The notes under the pieces were generated by a model. That model made no database searches. It saw only the letters and a list, made by a program, of their open reading frames with translations, and was not told the DNA's origin. A stretch of DNA of 64,000 nucleotides from Pseudomonadota bacterium (GTDB lineage Bacteria; Pseudomonadota; Gammaproteobacteria; Burkholderiales; Burkholderiaceae), in assembly GCA_021783435.1 (NCBI GenBank), contig JAJXUC010000002.1:13870-77869 (forward strand), written 5' to 3'. Both the position numbers and the translations under genes were made by a program. How positions within the stretch are numbered: position 1 is the stretch's first letter; each line of letters begins with the position of its first letter. Positions 38,145 to 48,172 of this stretch are shown one piece after another.

Positions 38145-39629
38145 ATGCAACGCCAAGCGGACGCGAGACTGACTCCGACCCCGGAACAGCCGCGCCCTTT
38201 GTCCGATCTTCCCGGGCCTCGTGGGCTGCCTTGGGTGGGCCAGGCGTGGCGGCTTCGCCCTGACAGGCTGCACCTCCAGCTTGAAGCCTGGGGCCGGCAA
38301 TACGGGCCCTGCTACCAGTTCCGCTTCGGCCCGCGCACGATCTTGGTCGTGTCCAGCCACGCCACCATTCAAACGCTGTTGCGCGACCGACCCGAACGCT
38401 TTCGCCGCCCCCTGCTGGGCGGGCGCATCGCGCGTGAAATGGGCTTCGACGAAGGCCTGTTCTTCGCCAACGACGAGACCTGGCAGCGCCAGCGCCGCAT
38501 GGTCATGGCTGGCCTCGACCCGGGCCATGTCAAGGCCTACTTCCCGACCCTGCTGAACGTGACCCTGCGCCTGCGTTCGCGCTGGCAGGCCGCTGCACGC
38601 AACGGATCCCGGATCGACCTGCAAGCCGATCTCATGCGCTTCACCGTGGATGCCAGCGCCGGCCTGGCTTTCGGCATGGACGTCAATACCCTCGAATCCG
38701 ACGACGATGTCATTCAGCGGCATCTGAACCGCATTTTCCCGAAGCTGCACAGGCGCGGCTTGGCGCTGCTGCCCTACTGGCGCTATGTCCGCCTGCCCTC
38801 CGACCGCGCGCTGGACCGCAGCGTCTCCGCCGTGCAGCAGGCGATTCGGGGCTTCATTGCCGATGCCCGCCAGCGCCTGCAGCGCGACCCCACCCTGCGC
38901 GAGCGGCCGCGCAATCTGCTCGAGGCCATGATCTGCGCCGCAGACCGTGCCGACAGCGACGTCAATGATCACGACGTGGCCGGCAACGTCATCGTGCTCC
39001 TGCTGGCCGGCGAGGACACCACGGCCAACACCCTGGCCTGGATGATCGAACTGCTGCATCGCCACCCGCAGGCGCTTGAGCGTGCCCGCGCCGAAGTCCG
39101 CCGCCTGGCGCCCGACCCCGCAGGCTTCACCCCCGAGCAAATGGCCTCGCTGGACTATCTCGACGCCTGCGTCCAAGAGACCATGCGCCTCAAGCCCGTC
39201 GCCCCATTGCTGCTGGTGCAGGCCGTGAACGACACCACGGTTGCCGACGTCCGGGTGCCGGCGGATACCGTGGTGTTCGCCCTCATGCGCCACGACAGCC
39301 TGGATGCCCGCGAGTTCCCCGACCCCACCGCGTTCAAACCCGAGCGCTGGCTGAGCGCCGACCCAGCGGCTCCCAGTGCCGCCTCGAAGCGCATCAGCAT
39401 GCCCTTCGGCGCCGGCCCGCGCATCTGTCCCGGGCGCTACCTGGCCCTGTTGGAGATGAAAATGGCCATGGCGATGCTGCTGGGCGGCTTCGGGATCGAA
39501 ACCGTCGGTCCGACTGCTGGCGGCGCCACGCGCGAACACCTGTCCTTCAGCATGGGGCCGGTTGGTTTGCACATGCGCTTACGCCCCTTGCACGCAGAGT
39601 TTCAACGACAGGCCGCCGACGTCGCGTGA
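38145..39629 (+). CDS. Cytochrome P450
   Basis: A 494-residue haem monooxygenase. Motifs: proline-rich N-terminus DLPGPRGLPWVGQAWRL, I-helix LLAGEDTTANT (oxygen activation), ExxR in VQETMRL, and the haem loop FGAGPRICPGRYLA with thiolate ligand C428. No membrane anchor is evident, so it is probably soluble. The pattern resembles bacterial fatty-acid/alkane-type P450s more than the classical camphor type, but substrate is unknown. No ferredoxin or reductase is adjacent. ATG 38145 has AGGAAG upstream. Confidence 0.92.
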   Translation: MQRQADARLTPTPEQPRPLSDLPGPRGLPWVGQAWRLRPDRLHLQLEAWGRQYGPCYQFRFGPRTILVVSSHATIQTLLRDRPERFRRPLLGGRIAREMGFDEGLFFANDETWQRQRRMVMAGLDPGHVKAYFPTLLNVTLRLRSRWQAAARNGSRIDLQADLMRFTVDASAGLAFGMDVNTLESDDDVIQRHLNRIFPKLHRRGLALLPYWRYVRLPSDRALDRSVSAVQQAIRGFIADARQRLQRDPTLRERPRNLLEAMICAADRADSDVNDHDVAGNVIVLLLAGEDTTANTLAWMIELLHRHPQALERARAEVRRLAPDPAGFTPEQMASLDYLDACVQETMRLKPVAPLLLVQAVNDTTVADVRVPADTVVFALMRHDSLDAREFPDPTAFKPERWLSADPAAPSAASKRISMPFGAGPRICPGRYLALLEMKMAMAMLLGGFGIETVGPTAGGATREHLSFSMGPVGLHMRLRPLHAEFQRQAADVA

Positions 39630-39791
39630 CGATCGCGCAGGCCCATGCGGCGCCAGACGCGCTTCTACAATCCGGCTACGTTTTCTGCCTTGCCTTGTTT
39701 TTGCGCATGCAGTCATTGCGCGACATCCCCGCTTCAATCCCGCCTTTCACCCCAGGTTGTCCTTTTTCCGGCCCGTCCAGGGCTCATCACC

Positions 39792-40607
39792 ATGCAATTG
39801 CGCACCGTCCCCGCCCGCGAGGGCCTGAGTTGGGTCAAGCTGGGTTTTGTCTGGCTGTTTCGCCAGCCCTGGAGCGTCATGCTGATGATGGGCAGCTACA
39901 TCCTCGTCGTCGGGCTGTTCTCCATGCTGCCCGTCATGGGCGGCCTCGTGCCCCTCCTGGTGGCACAAATCGCCACCGTGGGTTTCCTGCTCGCGTCACG
40001 GCAAATCGTGCGTGGCGAAACGGTATGGCCCACCGTGCTGCTGGCCGGGCTGCGTGAAAGCCGTACGCGTGCGCGTGCCCTGCTGGCTCTGGGTGTGCTC
40101 TACGCCGCCGCCGTGGTGGGCGTGCTCGCCGTGGCTTCGCTGATGGATGGCGGCGCGTTACTGCGTCTGCTGCTGTTCGGCGCCATGCCGGCGCAGACCC
40201 TGGTGAAAAGCGGCGTGCTGCGTGGTGCAGCAGTGGTGGCGACCCTCAGCTACATCCCGGTGTCCATGGCCTTCTGGTTCGCGCCACCGCTGGTGAGCTG
40301 GCATGGCATGGGGCCTTGGCAGGCGCTGTTCACCAGCTTCGTCATCTGCCTGCGCAACTTGCGTGCCTTCATGCTCTACGCCATGCAATGGTTCTTGCTG
40401 TTTGCAACGGTTCCGCTGCTGGTGGTGACACTGGCCCAGGTGATGGGCGCCAGCGCCGAAGCGGCCACCCTGCTGAGTTTTCCCATGGCTTTGATGCTGT
40501 TCCTGGCCTTCATTCTGTCGTTCTACGGCAGCGTGCAAAGCCTGCTACCCGATTCGGAGTCCAGTTCTGTGGCGTTGCGTGGCAGGCCACCGCAAGCGCC
40601 GCACTGA
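39792..40607 (+). CDS. BPSS1780-like multi-pass membrane protein
   Basis: A 271-residue membrane protein starting MQLRTVPAREGLSWVKLGFV, with hydrophobic segments at about 35-55, 98-118, 135-150, 195-215 and 225-245. It resembles the BPSS1780 family of Burkholderiales, whose function is not known to me. It is 162 bp after the P450 gene. No enzymatic motif is visible. Confidence 0.72.
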   Translation: MQLRTVPAREGLSWVKLGFVWLFRQPWSVMLMMGSYILVVGLFSMLPVMGGLVPLLVAQIATVGFLLASRQIVRGETVWPTVLLAGLRESRTRARALLALGVLYAAAVVGVLAVASLMDGGALLRLLLFGAMPAQTLVKSGVLRGAAVVATLSYIPVSMAFWFAPPLVSWHGMGPWQALFTSFVICLRNLRAFMLYAMQWFLLFATVPLLVVTLAQVMGASAEAATLLSFPMALMLFLAFILSFYGSVQSLLPDSESSSVALRGRPPQAPH

Positions 40608-40675
40608 GAATGCAACAGGCCGACACCGTATGCTTCGCTTTGTCACATCTTGACATGCCGAATGACGAGGTCACC

Positions 40676-41299
40676 ATGCGCCGACTGCTGCTTGCCGCCC
40701 TGCTGCTGCTCACCACCGCCTTGAGCGGCTGCGGTTACAACGCACTGCAACGCCAGGATGAGCAGGTCAAGGCATCCTGGGCCGAAGTGCTCAACCAGTA
40801 TCAACGCCGCGCCGATCTGGTGCCCAACCTGGTGGCCACGGTCAAAGGGTATGCCAGCCATGAAAAGGACGTGCTGACGGAAGTGACCGCAGCGCGCGCC
40901 TCGGTGGGGTCCATCCAGGCCACGCCGGAACTGGTCAACGACCCCGCCGCCTTCGCCAAATTCCAGGCTGCCCAGCAGCAAATGACCAGCGCGCTGTCGC
41001 GCCTGCTCGTGGTGTCGGAGAATTACCCGCAGCTCAAGGCCGACGCATCCTTCCGCGACTTGCAGGCGCAGCTCGAGGGCACGGAAAACCGCATCACCGT
41101 GGCGCGCATGCGCTACATCGAGGCAGTGCAGGCCTACAACAACACGGTGCGCCAGTTCCCCGGCAACCTCACCGCCATGGCGTTCGGCTACAAAACCAAG
41201 GCCAGCTTCACGGTGGATAACGAAAAAGCCATCGCGACCCCGCCCACGGTTGACTTTGGTTCGACGTCACCGAAGCCCAAGCCAGCCAGCTCGCCGTGA
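40676..41299 (+). CDS. lemA: LemA family lipoprotein
   Basis: 207 residues. An N-terminal lipobox LSGC (cysteine about 18 residues in) marks a lipoprotein; the rest is the LemA coiled-coil fold, with RRADLVPNLVATVKGYASHE and RQFPGNLTAMAFGYK. LemA proteins often precede TPM-domain genes, as here. GAGG lies 5 nt before ATG 40676. An upstream ATG at 40655 would give a 7-residue extension and is less likely. Function is poorly defined. Confidence 0.9.
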   Translation: MRRLLLAALLLLTTALSGCGYNALQRQDEQVKASWAEVLNQYQRRADLVPNLVATVKGYASHEKDVLTEVTAARASVGSIQATPELVNDPAAFAKFQAAQQQMTSALSRLLVVSENYPQLKADASFRDLQAQLEGTENRITVARMRYIEAVQAYNNTVRQFPGNLTAMAFGYKTKASFTVDNEKAIATPPTVDFGSTSPKPKPASSP

Positions 41300-41309
41300 G
41301 CGCGCAAGC

Positions 41310-42263
41310 ATGAACGCCATGGAGTCTGCCACCATGGGGCATCGCGGCGGACGAGTTGCCGCCGCTTTCCGCTTCAAGGGCTGGCGGCGTCGCAGGTCTG
41401 GCGGGTGTCATGGCTTGTTGCTCGGCCTGCTGCTGTTGGCTTGCGCAACCCTGCTGCCGGCCTGGGCTTTGGTAGCCGTACCGCCGCTGACCACGCCCGT
41501 CACCGATCTCACCGGCACCCTGAGCGCCGACCAGGTGCAGGCGTTGGACCAGCAACTGCAGGCCTTCGCCACGCGCAAGGGCAGCCAGATCGCGGTGCTG
41601 ATCGTGCCCACCACGCAGCCCGAGGCGATCGAGCTCTATTCCATACGCGTCACCGACGCCTGGAAGCTGGGGCGCAAAGGCGTCGACGACGGCGTGCTGC
41701 TGCTCGTGGCCAAGGACGACCGCGCGGTGCGCATCGAGGTGGGTTACGGGCTGGAAGGCACCATCCCCGACGCCATCGCCAAGCGCATCGTGGCCGAGAC
41801 CATCACGCCGGACTTCCAAGCGGGACGATTCGACGCCGGCATCCAGGCCGGTGTCAGCCAACTCATGCGCTTGATCGACGGTGAGCCCTTGCCGCCACCT
41901 CGACAGGTCGCTGCGCACGACCAGGAGCCGCCACTGCAGTTGGCCTTCTTCGTGGTGTTCGGCGCCGTGGTGCTGGGCCAGGCGCTGCGCGCCGTGCTCG
42001 GCCGCCTGCTCGGTGCCGGTGCTTCGGCTGTGGTCGCGGGCATTGGCGGCTGGCTGCTGATCGGCTCTGGACTGCTCGCTGGAGGGGCGGCGCTGTTGGC
42101 CTTTTTTGCCGTGTTCAGTGGCATGCGTTTCGGCGGGCCGGGTGGTTTCGGAGCGGGCGGCTTTGGCGGAAGCGGAAGTGGCGGTTTTGGCAGCGGCAAT
42201 GGTGGCGGGTTCTCCGGAGGCGGCGGCGGTTTCGGCGGTGGCGGCGCCTCGGGGCGGTGGTAA
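41310..42263 (+). CDS. TPM-domain membrane protein (YgcG-like)
   Basis: A 317-residue protein with an N-terminal hydrophobic segment (about 33-55), a TPM domain (about 60-195, with LSADQVQALDQQLQAFATRK and VGYGLEGTIPDAIAKRIVAE), two central helices and a long Gly/Ser/Phe-rich tail ending GASGRW. The glycine tail is typical of the family. TPM domains are phosphatase-like folds and several are tied to membrane protein turnover or assembly, so function here is open. It follows lemA by 10 bp. Confidence 0.87.
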   Translation: MNAMESATMGHRGGRVAAAFRFKGWRRRRSGGCHGLLLGLLLLACATLLPAWALVAVPPLTTPVTDLTGTLSADQVQALDQQLQAFATRKGSQIAVLIVPTTQPEAIELYSIRVTDAWKLGRKGVDDGVLLLVAKDDRAVRIEVGYGLEGTIPDAIAKRIVAETITPDFQAGRFDAGIQAGVSQLMRLIDGEPLPPPRQVAAHDQEPPLQLAFFVVFGAVVLGQALRAVLGRLLGAGASAVVAGIGGWLLIGSGLLAGGAALLAFFAVFSGMRFGGPGGFGAGGFGGSGSGGFGSGNGGGFSGGGGGFGGGGASGRW

Positions 42264-42265
42264 CC

Positions 42266-42772
42266 ATGAAGACCAAGCAATGGCTGCGCCATGCCTTCTA
42301 CCCCACGGCGCGGGTTCACAGAGCGTTCCCACGATCGGCCATGAGGACCATTGCGCAGGCGATCCATGCTGCCGAAGGCCGGCATGACGGTGAGATCCGG
42401 GTGGCCCTGGAAGGAGCCCTCGACTGGCCGGAGCTTTGGCACGGCATCACACCGCGAGCGCGAGCCATCGAACTGTTTGCGCGCCTCCATGTCTGGGACA
42501 CCGCCGAGAACAATGGCGTATTGATCTATCTGCTGTTGGCCGAGCGTGCCGTGGAAATCATTGCCGATCGCGGCATCGCATCCCGGGTTGATCCGGCGCA
42601 GTGGCAAGCCCTGTGTCGAAGCATGGAGCACGGTTTGCGCGAAGGCCGGCATCTCGACGCCGTGCTTGTGGGTGTGGCTGGTGTCAGCGCCTTGCTGGCG
42701 GAGCATGGCGCGTCGTCACCAACCCGGCGTCGCAACGAACTCGGTGATTGGCCGGTGGTCGTCAAGCGTTGA
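42266..42772 (+). CDS. TPM-domain protein, short form
   Basis: A 168-residue protein without a signal peptide. Its core (AIHAAEGRHDGEIRVALEGA and ARLHVWDTAENNGVLIYLLL) is the TPM fold, as in the preceding gene. ATG 42266 is 2 bp after the upstream stop; a GTG at 42257 overlaps it. lemA and two TPM genes form one apparent operon. rfbD converges on it 64 bp downstream. Confidence 0.83.
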   Translation: MKTKQWLRHAFYPTARVHRAFPRSAMRTIAQAIHAAEGRHDGEIRVALEGALDWPELWHGITPRARAIELFARLHVWDTAENNGVLIYLLLAERAVEIIADRGIASRVDPAQWQALCRSMEHGLREGRHLDAVLVGVAGVSALLAEHGASSPTRRRNELGDWPVVVKR

Positions 42773-42836
42773 CGCTTCGTCGTGCGCCGGGACCAGTCTC
42801 GATCAGCCCCGGCCTTCATCGTCGCAGCCCCAAGGC

Positions 42837-43790
42837 TCAGCCCTGCACGGCCACTTCGGCCAGCATGCGCCGGACCTGAACATGCCAGTGCGGCAGCGCA
42901 AGCCCCAACGCGGCCTGCAGCCGACCGCAGTCCAGCCTGGAATTGGCCGGACGTGGCGCGGGCAGCGGGTAATCGGCCGTGGCGATGGGTTCCACCGCTT
43001 CGGCCCCGCAGCGCAGTGCCACACCGTGGGCGGCGGCCTGCTGCAGCACGAACTGGGCATAGCCATGCCAGGACGTGCTGCCGCCGGCAGTGAGATGGTA
43101 GAGGCCGGGCCAGGTGCCTATGGCGGTGGCGAACGATGCGTCGGTCTGCACCCGGTGCAGGGCCAGCGCGGTGACGTCGGCAATGAGTTCGGCGCTGGTG
43201 GGGGCGCCGAACTGGTCGGCGACCACGCGCAGATGTTCTCGCTCCCGTGCCAGCTTGAGCATGGTCTTGGCGAAGTTGCCGCCGCGCGCGGCATAGACCC
43301 AGGAGGTGCGAAAGATGAAGTGCCGGCAGCCGCTTTGTGCAATGGCCTGTTCACCGGCCAGCTTGCTGTGACCATAGACGCTGCGCGGCTTGGGGGCATC
43401 AAGCTCGGTGTAGGGCGCGGGCTTGCTGCCGTCGAACACATAGTCGGTGGAGTAGTGCACCAGCCAGGCGTTGTGGGCAGCGGCGTAGTCGGCCAGGAGT
43501 CTCGGCGCCTCGGCATTGATGCGCTGCGCCAGCGCGGGCTCGCTCTGGGCCTTGTCCACCGCGGTGTAGGCCGCAGCATTGACGAGGACGTCGGGCTGCT
43601 CGCGCTCGAGCGTGGCGCGCAGCGCGGCCAGGTCGCCCAGATCGGCCTGGCTGCGGTTCATCGCCAGCACCGAGCCCAGGGGGAGCAAGGCCCGGCGCAA
43701 CTCCCAGCCGAGCTGGCCATCGGCACCCAGCAGCAGGATGCGCGGCGGCCGGCCGGTGTGGGCATGCGCAGGCACGGCGTTGGCACTCAT
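42837..43790 (-). CDS. rfbD: dTDP-4-dehydrorhamnose reductase
   Basis: A 317-residue short-chain dehydrogenase-type enzyme that makes dTDP-L-rhamnose with NADPH. Motifs: nucleotide site [30 protein letters not shown], and catalytic [10 protein letters not shown]. The start overlaps the rfbB stop in an ATGA at 43787-43790. The N-terminus has about 16 extra residues before the Rossmann strand. rfbA and rfbC are not in this window, so the pathway must be completed elsewhere. Confidence 0.94.
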   Translation of the reverse strand: MSANAVPAHAHTGRPPRILLLGADGQLGWELRRALLPLGSVLAMNRSQADLGDLAALRATLEREQPDVLVNAAAYTAVDKAQSEPALAQRINAEAPRLLADYAAAHNAWLVHYSTDYVFDGSKPAPYTELDAPKPRSVYGHSKLAGEQAIAQSGCRHFIFRTSWVYAARGGNFAKTMLKLAREREHLRVVADQFGAPTSAELIADVTALALHRVQTDASFATAIGTWPGLYHLTAGGSTSWHGYAQFVLQQAAAHGVALRCGAEAVEPIATADYPLPAPRPANSRLDCGRLQAALGLALPHWHVQVRRMLAEVAVQG

Positions 43791-44872
43791 GCTGCGGCGC
43801 CCGCGGTGTGAACCGCACTGCCGTACTGCTGGCCGACCCACTGCCGATACGCGCCGCTGGTGACGTGGGCCACCCAGTCGGGATGGTCCAGATACCACTG
43901 CACCGTGCGCTTGAGACCCGTGGCGAAGGTCTCCTGCGGCGTCCAGCCGAGTTCGGCTGCGATCTTGCGGGCGTCGATGGCGTAGCGGCGGTCGTGGCCG
44001 GGGCGGTCGGCCACAAAGGTGATCTGGGTCTTGTAGCTGGAGCCGTCGGCCTTCGGGCGCAAGCCGTCGAGCAGCTCGCACAGGGTGTGCACCACGTCGA
44101 GGTTCTTCACCTCGTTGCCGCCGCCGACGTTGTAGGTCTCCCCCAGGGTGCCGGCCTGCAGCACGCGGGCGATGGCGCGGCAGTGGTCATCGACATACAG
44201 CCAGTCGCGCACGTTCTGGCCGTCACCGTACACCGGCAGGGGCTTGCCGGCCAGGGCGTTGTGGATCATCAGCGGGATGAGCTTCTCGGGGAACTGGTAG
44301 GGGCCGTAGTTGTTGGAGCAGTTGGTGGTGAGCACCGGCAGGCCGTAGGTGTGGTGCCAGGCGCGCACGAGGTGGTCGCTGGCGGCCTTGCTGGCGCTGT
44401 AGGGGCTGTTGGGGGCGTAGGGGGTGGTCTCGGCGAAGGCGGGGTCGGTGGGGCCGAGGCTGCCGTAGACCTCGTCGGTGGAGACGTGCAGGAAGCGCAA
44501 GGCGGCCTTCTCGGCTTCAGGCAGTGACATCCAATACGCGCGGGTGGCTTCGAGCAGCTCGAAGGTGCCTTGCACATTGGTGCGGATGAAGTCGCCGGGG
44601 CCGTGGATGGAGCGGTCCACATGGCTCTCGGCGGCGAAGTGCAGGATGGCGCGCGGGCGGTGCCGGGCCAGCAGCGCGGCCACCGTGGGGCGGTCGCCGA
44701 TGTCGACCTGGGCCAGGGAATAGCGCGCATCGCCCTGCACGCTGGCCAGGCTCTCCAGGTTGCCGGCGTAGGTGAGTGCGTCCAGCACGAGCACGGGCTC
44801 CTGCGACTGACTCAGCCAGTGATGAACGAAATTGGCGCCGATGAAGCCGGCGGCTCCGGTGAGGACAATCAT
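43787..44872 (-). CDS. rfbB: dTDP-glucose 4,6-dehydratase
   Basis: A 361-residue extended SDR enzyme that oxidises, dehydrates and reduces dTDP-glucose. Motifs: [17 protein letters not shown] (NAD), [12 protein letters not shown] (catalytic Thr-Asp-Glu), and [14 protein letters not shown] (Tyr-x3-Lys). GAGG lies 6 nt before ATG 44872. The 261-bp divergent region to pgi holds a minus-strand TAGAAT and a plus-strand TAGAAT at about 44999-45004 as possible -10 elements. Confidence 0.95.
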   Translation of the reverse strand: MIVLTGAAGFIGANFVHHWLSQSQEPVLVLDALTYAGNLESLASVQGDARYSLAQVDIGDRPTVAALLARHRPRAILHFAAESHVDRSIHGPGDFIRTNVQGTFELLEATRAYWMSLPEAEKAALRFLHVSTDEVYGSLGPTDPAFAETTPYAPNSPYSASKAASDHLVRAWHHTYGLPVLTTNCSNNYGPYQFPEKLIPLMIHNALAGKPLPVYGDGQNVRDWLYVDDHCRAIARVLQAGTLGETYNVGGGNEVKNLDVVHTLCELLDGLRPKADGSSYKTQITFVADRPGHDRRYAIDARKIAAELGWTPQETFATGLKRTVQWYLDHPDWVAHVTSGAYRQWVGQQYGSAVHTAGAAA

Positions 44873-45133
44873 GGAAACCTCGCAAAGGTGAACAAACGGC
44901 CACTGGGACGCCGCGCAGGCGGGACTGACCAGCCTGGAATTCTAGGCAGCCCTGCGAAATGCTCGGCTCCAGGCCCATGCCGAACCCGCACGGGCCGATA
45001 GAATCGGCCGCCTGAATGCGCCAGCGCGTTCAGGCCCTCCCCCTGTCTGCTCCGCACGGCGCCGCGGCGTTCGCCCGGTGCCTCGGTCAAGCGTGCCAGG
45101 CGAGGCGGCTCCCCATCTGCGCCACCCTTCGAT

Positions 45134-46642
45134 ATGCCCACACGCACCACCATCGACACCTCAGGCCTGCGCCTCGAGTTCTCCCGCCATGGCGCGCAGG
45201 CACTGGCTACGGCGCACACCACGCTGGCTACCCTGCCCCAGAACCCGATGGATCTGGTCCGCGACACGGTGCTCAACGGCAGTGAGGGGCGTCCGGCCTG
45301 GCATGTGCTCTCGCGCCTGGGTGCGCGGGGTGACGATCAAGCCTCGCAAGCCGCCGCCGACTTCCTGCACGCCGAGCACGCACGCATGGCCGATTGGGCC
45401 GAACGCCTGGTGGCCAACGCCGGAGCCGACGGGCTCGACGTCATCCACCTCGGTGCCGGTGGCTCCGAAACGCCGATGCTGGCGCTCTACACCGCGCTTG
45501 CGGTGCTGCAGCCGTCGCGCTGCCGCATCCATTGGGTGGCCAATCTGGACGGCTCCACGCTGGAGGCCGTGCTCGCCACCGCCAAGCCCGCCCACACCTG
45601 GGTGCTGATCAACAGCAAGTCCTTCCGCACCCAGGAAGTCATGCGCAATGCCGACGCCGTGGTGCGCTGGCTGTCGGGCCATCTGGGCGCCGAGGCAGCG
45701 CGCGCGCGGCTGGTGGCGCTGACCGCCAACGCCGACCTGGCGCACCAGCGCTTCGGCATGCCCACGGCACAGGTGTTCCGCTCGCTGCAGGAGATCGGCG
45801 GACGCTTCTCGGTCTGGAGCGCGCACGGCATGGTGCTGCTGCTGGCCTTCGGCCGCGACATCTTCGACCAGTTTCACGCCGGCGCAAGAGCGATGGACGA
45901 ACACTTCCTCGGCACCCCGCTCAACGCCTCGGGCCCGGGACTGATGGCCGGGCTGTCGCATGCCTACCGCGTGCGCTTCGGCCTGCCGCTGCTGTCCATC
46001 GGGCTGTATGGCGACGCCTTCTCGCATGTGCCGCTGTATCTGCAGCAATTGCTCATGGAGTCGCTGGGCAAGTCCACCAGCGCCGACGGCGCCCAGCCCG
46101 TGCATGTCAGCGGCCCTGCCGTCATCAGCGGCGTGGGCACGCCGGTGCAGCACACCTACTTCCAGCTCTTGCATCAGGCCGCGGTGCCGGTGTTTCACGA
46201 GATCATCGCCGTCGCCCGTCCCTGGCATGCGCGCCTGCCCGAGCATCTGGCGCTGCTGGCCAATGCACTGGGCCAGGCGGACGCGCTGTGGAACGGCAAG
46301 GATGCCTCGAGTTGGCAGACCGAGCTGATGGCCCAGGGCATGACACCCGATGCCGCCGCCCGCGCCGCCCGCCACCGCGCCTGTCCCGGCGGGCGGCCGT
46401 CCACCTTCATCTGGATGGAGCAGCTCACGCCCTATCACCTGGGCTCGCTGCTGGCGCTGTACGAACACCGCACCGTGGTGGAAGGCTGGCTCTACGGCAT
46501 CAACCCCTTCGATCAATGGGGCGTGGAACTGGGCAAAACCCTGGCCGGCAGGATCGAGCACGCCCTGCTGGCGCAAAACGCCCAAGGTCTGAGTGCCGAG
46601 ACCGCCGCTTCGCTGCTCTACCTCCGAGAACAACACGCATGA
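45134..46642 (+). CDS. pgi: Glucose-6-phosphate isomerase (divergent)
   Basis: A 502-residue sugar isomerase with the C-terminal signature [10 protein letters not shown] (K468), the [13 protein letters not shown] phosphate region and the [11 protein letters not shown] histidine (H340). It converts glucose 6-phosphate and fructose 6-phosphate. Divergences: the glutamate of the E. coli-type WGEPGTNGQH motif aligns with G333, GSDLG reads GSETP, and the first signature has glutamine for the usual acidic residue. It overlaps lysS in an ATGA. Still the best call; activity uncertain. Confidence 0.85.
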   Translation: MPTRTTIDTSGLRLEFSRHGAQALATAHTTLATLPQNPMDLVRDTVLNGSEGRPAWHVLSRLGARGDDQASQAAADFLHAEHARMADWAERLVANAGADGLDVIHLGAGGSETPMLALYTALAVLQPSRCRIHWVANLDGSTLEAVLATAKPAHTWVLINSKSFRTQEVMRNADAVVRWLSGHLGAEAARARLVALTANADLAHQRFGMPTAQVFRSLQEIGGRFSVWSAHGMVLLLAFGRDIFDQFHAGARAMDEHFLGTPLNASGPGLMAGLSHAYRVRFGLPLLSIGLYGDAFSHVPLYLQQLLMESLGKSTSADGAQPVHVSGPAVISGVGTPVQHTYFQLLHQAAVPVFHEIIAVARPWHARLPEHLALLANALGQADALWNGKDASSWQTELMAQGMTPDAAARAARHRACPGGRPSTFIWMEQLTPYHLGSLLALYEHRTVVEGWLYGINPFDQWGVELGKTLAGRIEHALLAQNAQGLSAETAASLLYLREQHA

Positions 46643-48165
46643 ACCCCAAAGAACCCGCCGCCTCCGTCACCCCGGGCGACGCACAAGCCTCCACCTCATC
46701 CCTGCTCGCCGAACGCCGCGCCAAACTCGCCGCGCTGCGTGCGCAAGGCAACGCCTACCCGAACGACTTCAAACCCGACGCCCAGGCTGCATCCTTGCAT
46801 ACCGAGTACGACGCGCTGGAACCGGATGCCGTGCTGGCGGCGGCGCGGCGGGTGCACATCGCGGGGCGGCTGATGCTCAAGCGGGTGATGGGCAAGGCCA
46901 GCTTCGGCACGCTGCAGGACAGCGGCGGACGCCTGCAGATCCATGTCAGCAACGACCATACCGGCGAAGCCGGACACGCGGCGTTCAAGCACTTCGACCT
47001 CGGCGACATCGTGGGTTGCGAAGGCTTGCTGTTCAAGACACGCACCGGTGAGCTCACGGTGCAAGCCACGCAGGTGCGCCTGCTGGCGAAGAACCTGCAA
47101 CCCCTGCCCGACAAGTTTCACGGCCTGGAGGACGTGGAAACGCGCTACCGCCAGCGTTATGTCGACCTGGTGGTGACGCCAGAGGCGCGCCAGCGTTTCG
47201 TGCAGCGCGGGCGCATCGTCTCAGCCCTGCGCCATGCCATGGAGGAGGCCGGTTTCGTCGAAGTCGAGACCCCCATGCTCCACCCCATTCCGGGCGGCGC
47301 CAACGCCAAGCCTTTCGTCACGCACCACAACGCGCTCGACCAGCAGATGTTCCTGCGCATCGCTCCCGAGCTTTACCTCAAGCGCCTGGTGGTGGGTGGC
47401 TTTGAACGGGTGTTCGAGATCAACCGCAACTTCCGCAACGAGGGCATCTCGGTACGCCACAACCCCGAGTTCACCATGATGGAGTTCTACGCCGCCTACT
47501 GGAACCACCGCGACATGATGGACTACACCGAAGCGCTCATCCGCCAGGCCGCGATTCGCGCCTGCGGCACCGCGCGCCTGCCCTACCAGGGCCGCGAAGT
47601 CGACCTCGAAGCGCCATTCGCTCGCATGAGCGTGCGCGATTCGCTGGTGCAGGTCGCCGGGCTCAGCCTGGCCGAAGCCACGGATCCCGCCGTGCTGCGT
47701 GCGCGCATCCAAGCCGCCGGCGCCAAGGCCCCGGCGCACTGGAGCCTGGCCGAATTGCAATTCGGCCTGTTCGAGGCGGTGGCGGAGGCCCAGTTGTGGC
47801 AGCCCACCTTCATCGTCGACTATCCGGTGGAGGTCTCGCCGCTGGCGCGCGCCAGCGATGCCGACCCCGGCATCACCGAGCGCTTCGAGCTGTTCGCCAC
47901 CGGGCGTGAGATCGCCAACGGATTTTCCGAACTCAACGACCCTGAAGACCAGGCTGCGCGCTTCGCCACCCAGGCCGCCAACAAAGACGCCGGCGACGAG
48001 GAAGCGATGTATTACGACGCCGACTACATCCGCGCGCTCGAGGTGGGCATGCCGCCCACGGGCGGCTGCGGCATCGGCATCGATCGGCTGGTGATGCTGC
48101 TGACCGACGCCCCGAGCATCCGCGACGTCATCCTGTTCCCGGCCCTGCGCCGCCAAGCCGACTGA
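46639..48165 (+). CDS. lysS: Lysyl-tRNA synthetase, class II
   Basis: A 508-residue class II synthetase. N-terminal OB-fold domain about 60-170 ([20 protein letters not shown]), then the catalytic domain with motif 2 around [20 protein letters not shown] and motif 3 [13 protein letters not shown] near the C-terminus. It charges tRNA-Lys. ATG 46639 overlaps the pgi stop in ATGA, so it is translationally coupled to pgi. Length is normal. Confidence 0.97.
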   Translation: MNPKEPAASVTPGDAQASTSSLLAERRAKLAALRAQGNAYPNDFKPDAQAASLHTEYDALEPDAVLAAARRVHIAGRLMLKRVMGKASFGTLQDSGGRLQIHVSNDHTGEAGHAAFKHFDLGDIVGCEGLLFKTRTGELTVQATQVRLLAKNLQPLPDKFHGLEDVETRYRQRYVDLVVTPEARQRFVQRGRIVSALRHAMEEAGFVEVETPMLHPIPGGANAKPFVTHHNALDQQMFLRIAPELYLKRLVVGGFERVFEINRNFRNEGISVRHNPEFTMMEFYAAYWNHRDMMDYTEALIRQAAIRACGTARLPYQGREVDLEAPFARMSVRDSLVQVAGLSLAEATDPAVLRARIQAAGAKAPAHWSLAELQFGLFEAVAEAQLWQPTFIVDYPVEVSPLARASDADPGITERFELFATGREIANGFSELNDPEDQAARFATQAANKDAGDEEAMYYDADYIRALEVGMPPTGGCGIGIDRLVMLLTDAPSIRDVILFPALRRQAD

Positions 48166-48172
48166 ACGCGAC

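Noticed and set aside
37665..39572. Minus-strand open frame of 635 codons opposite thrB and the P450
   Set aside because: The plus-strand genes have complete catalytic motifs; the reverse frame has none.
45161..46636. Minus-strand open frame of 491 codons opposite pgi
   Set aside because: Mirror of a real gene; Gly/His/Gln-rich and without domains.
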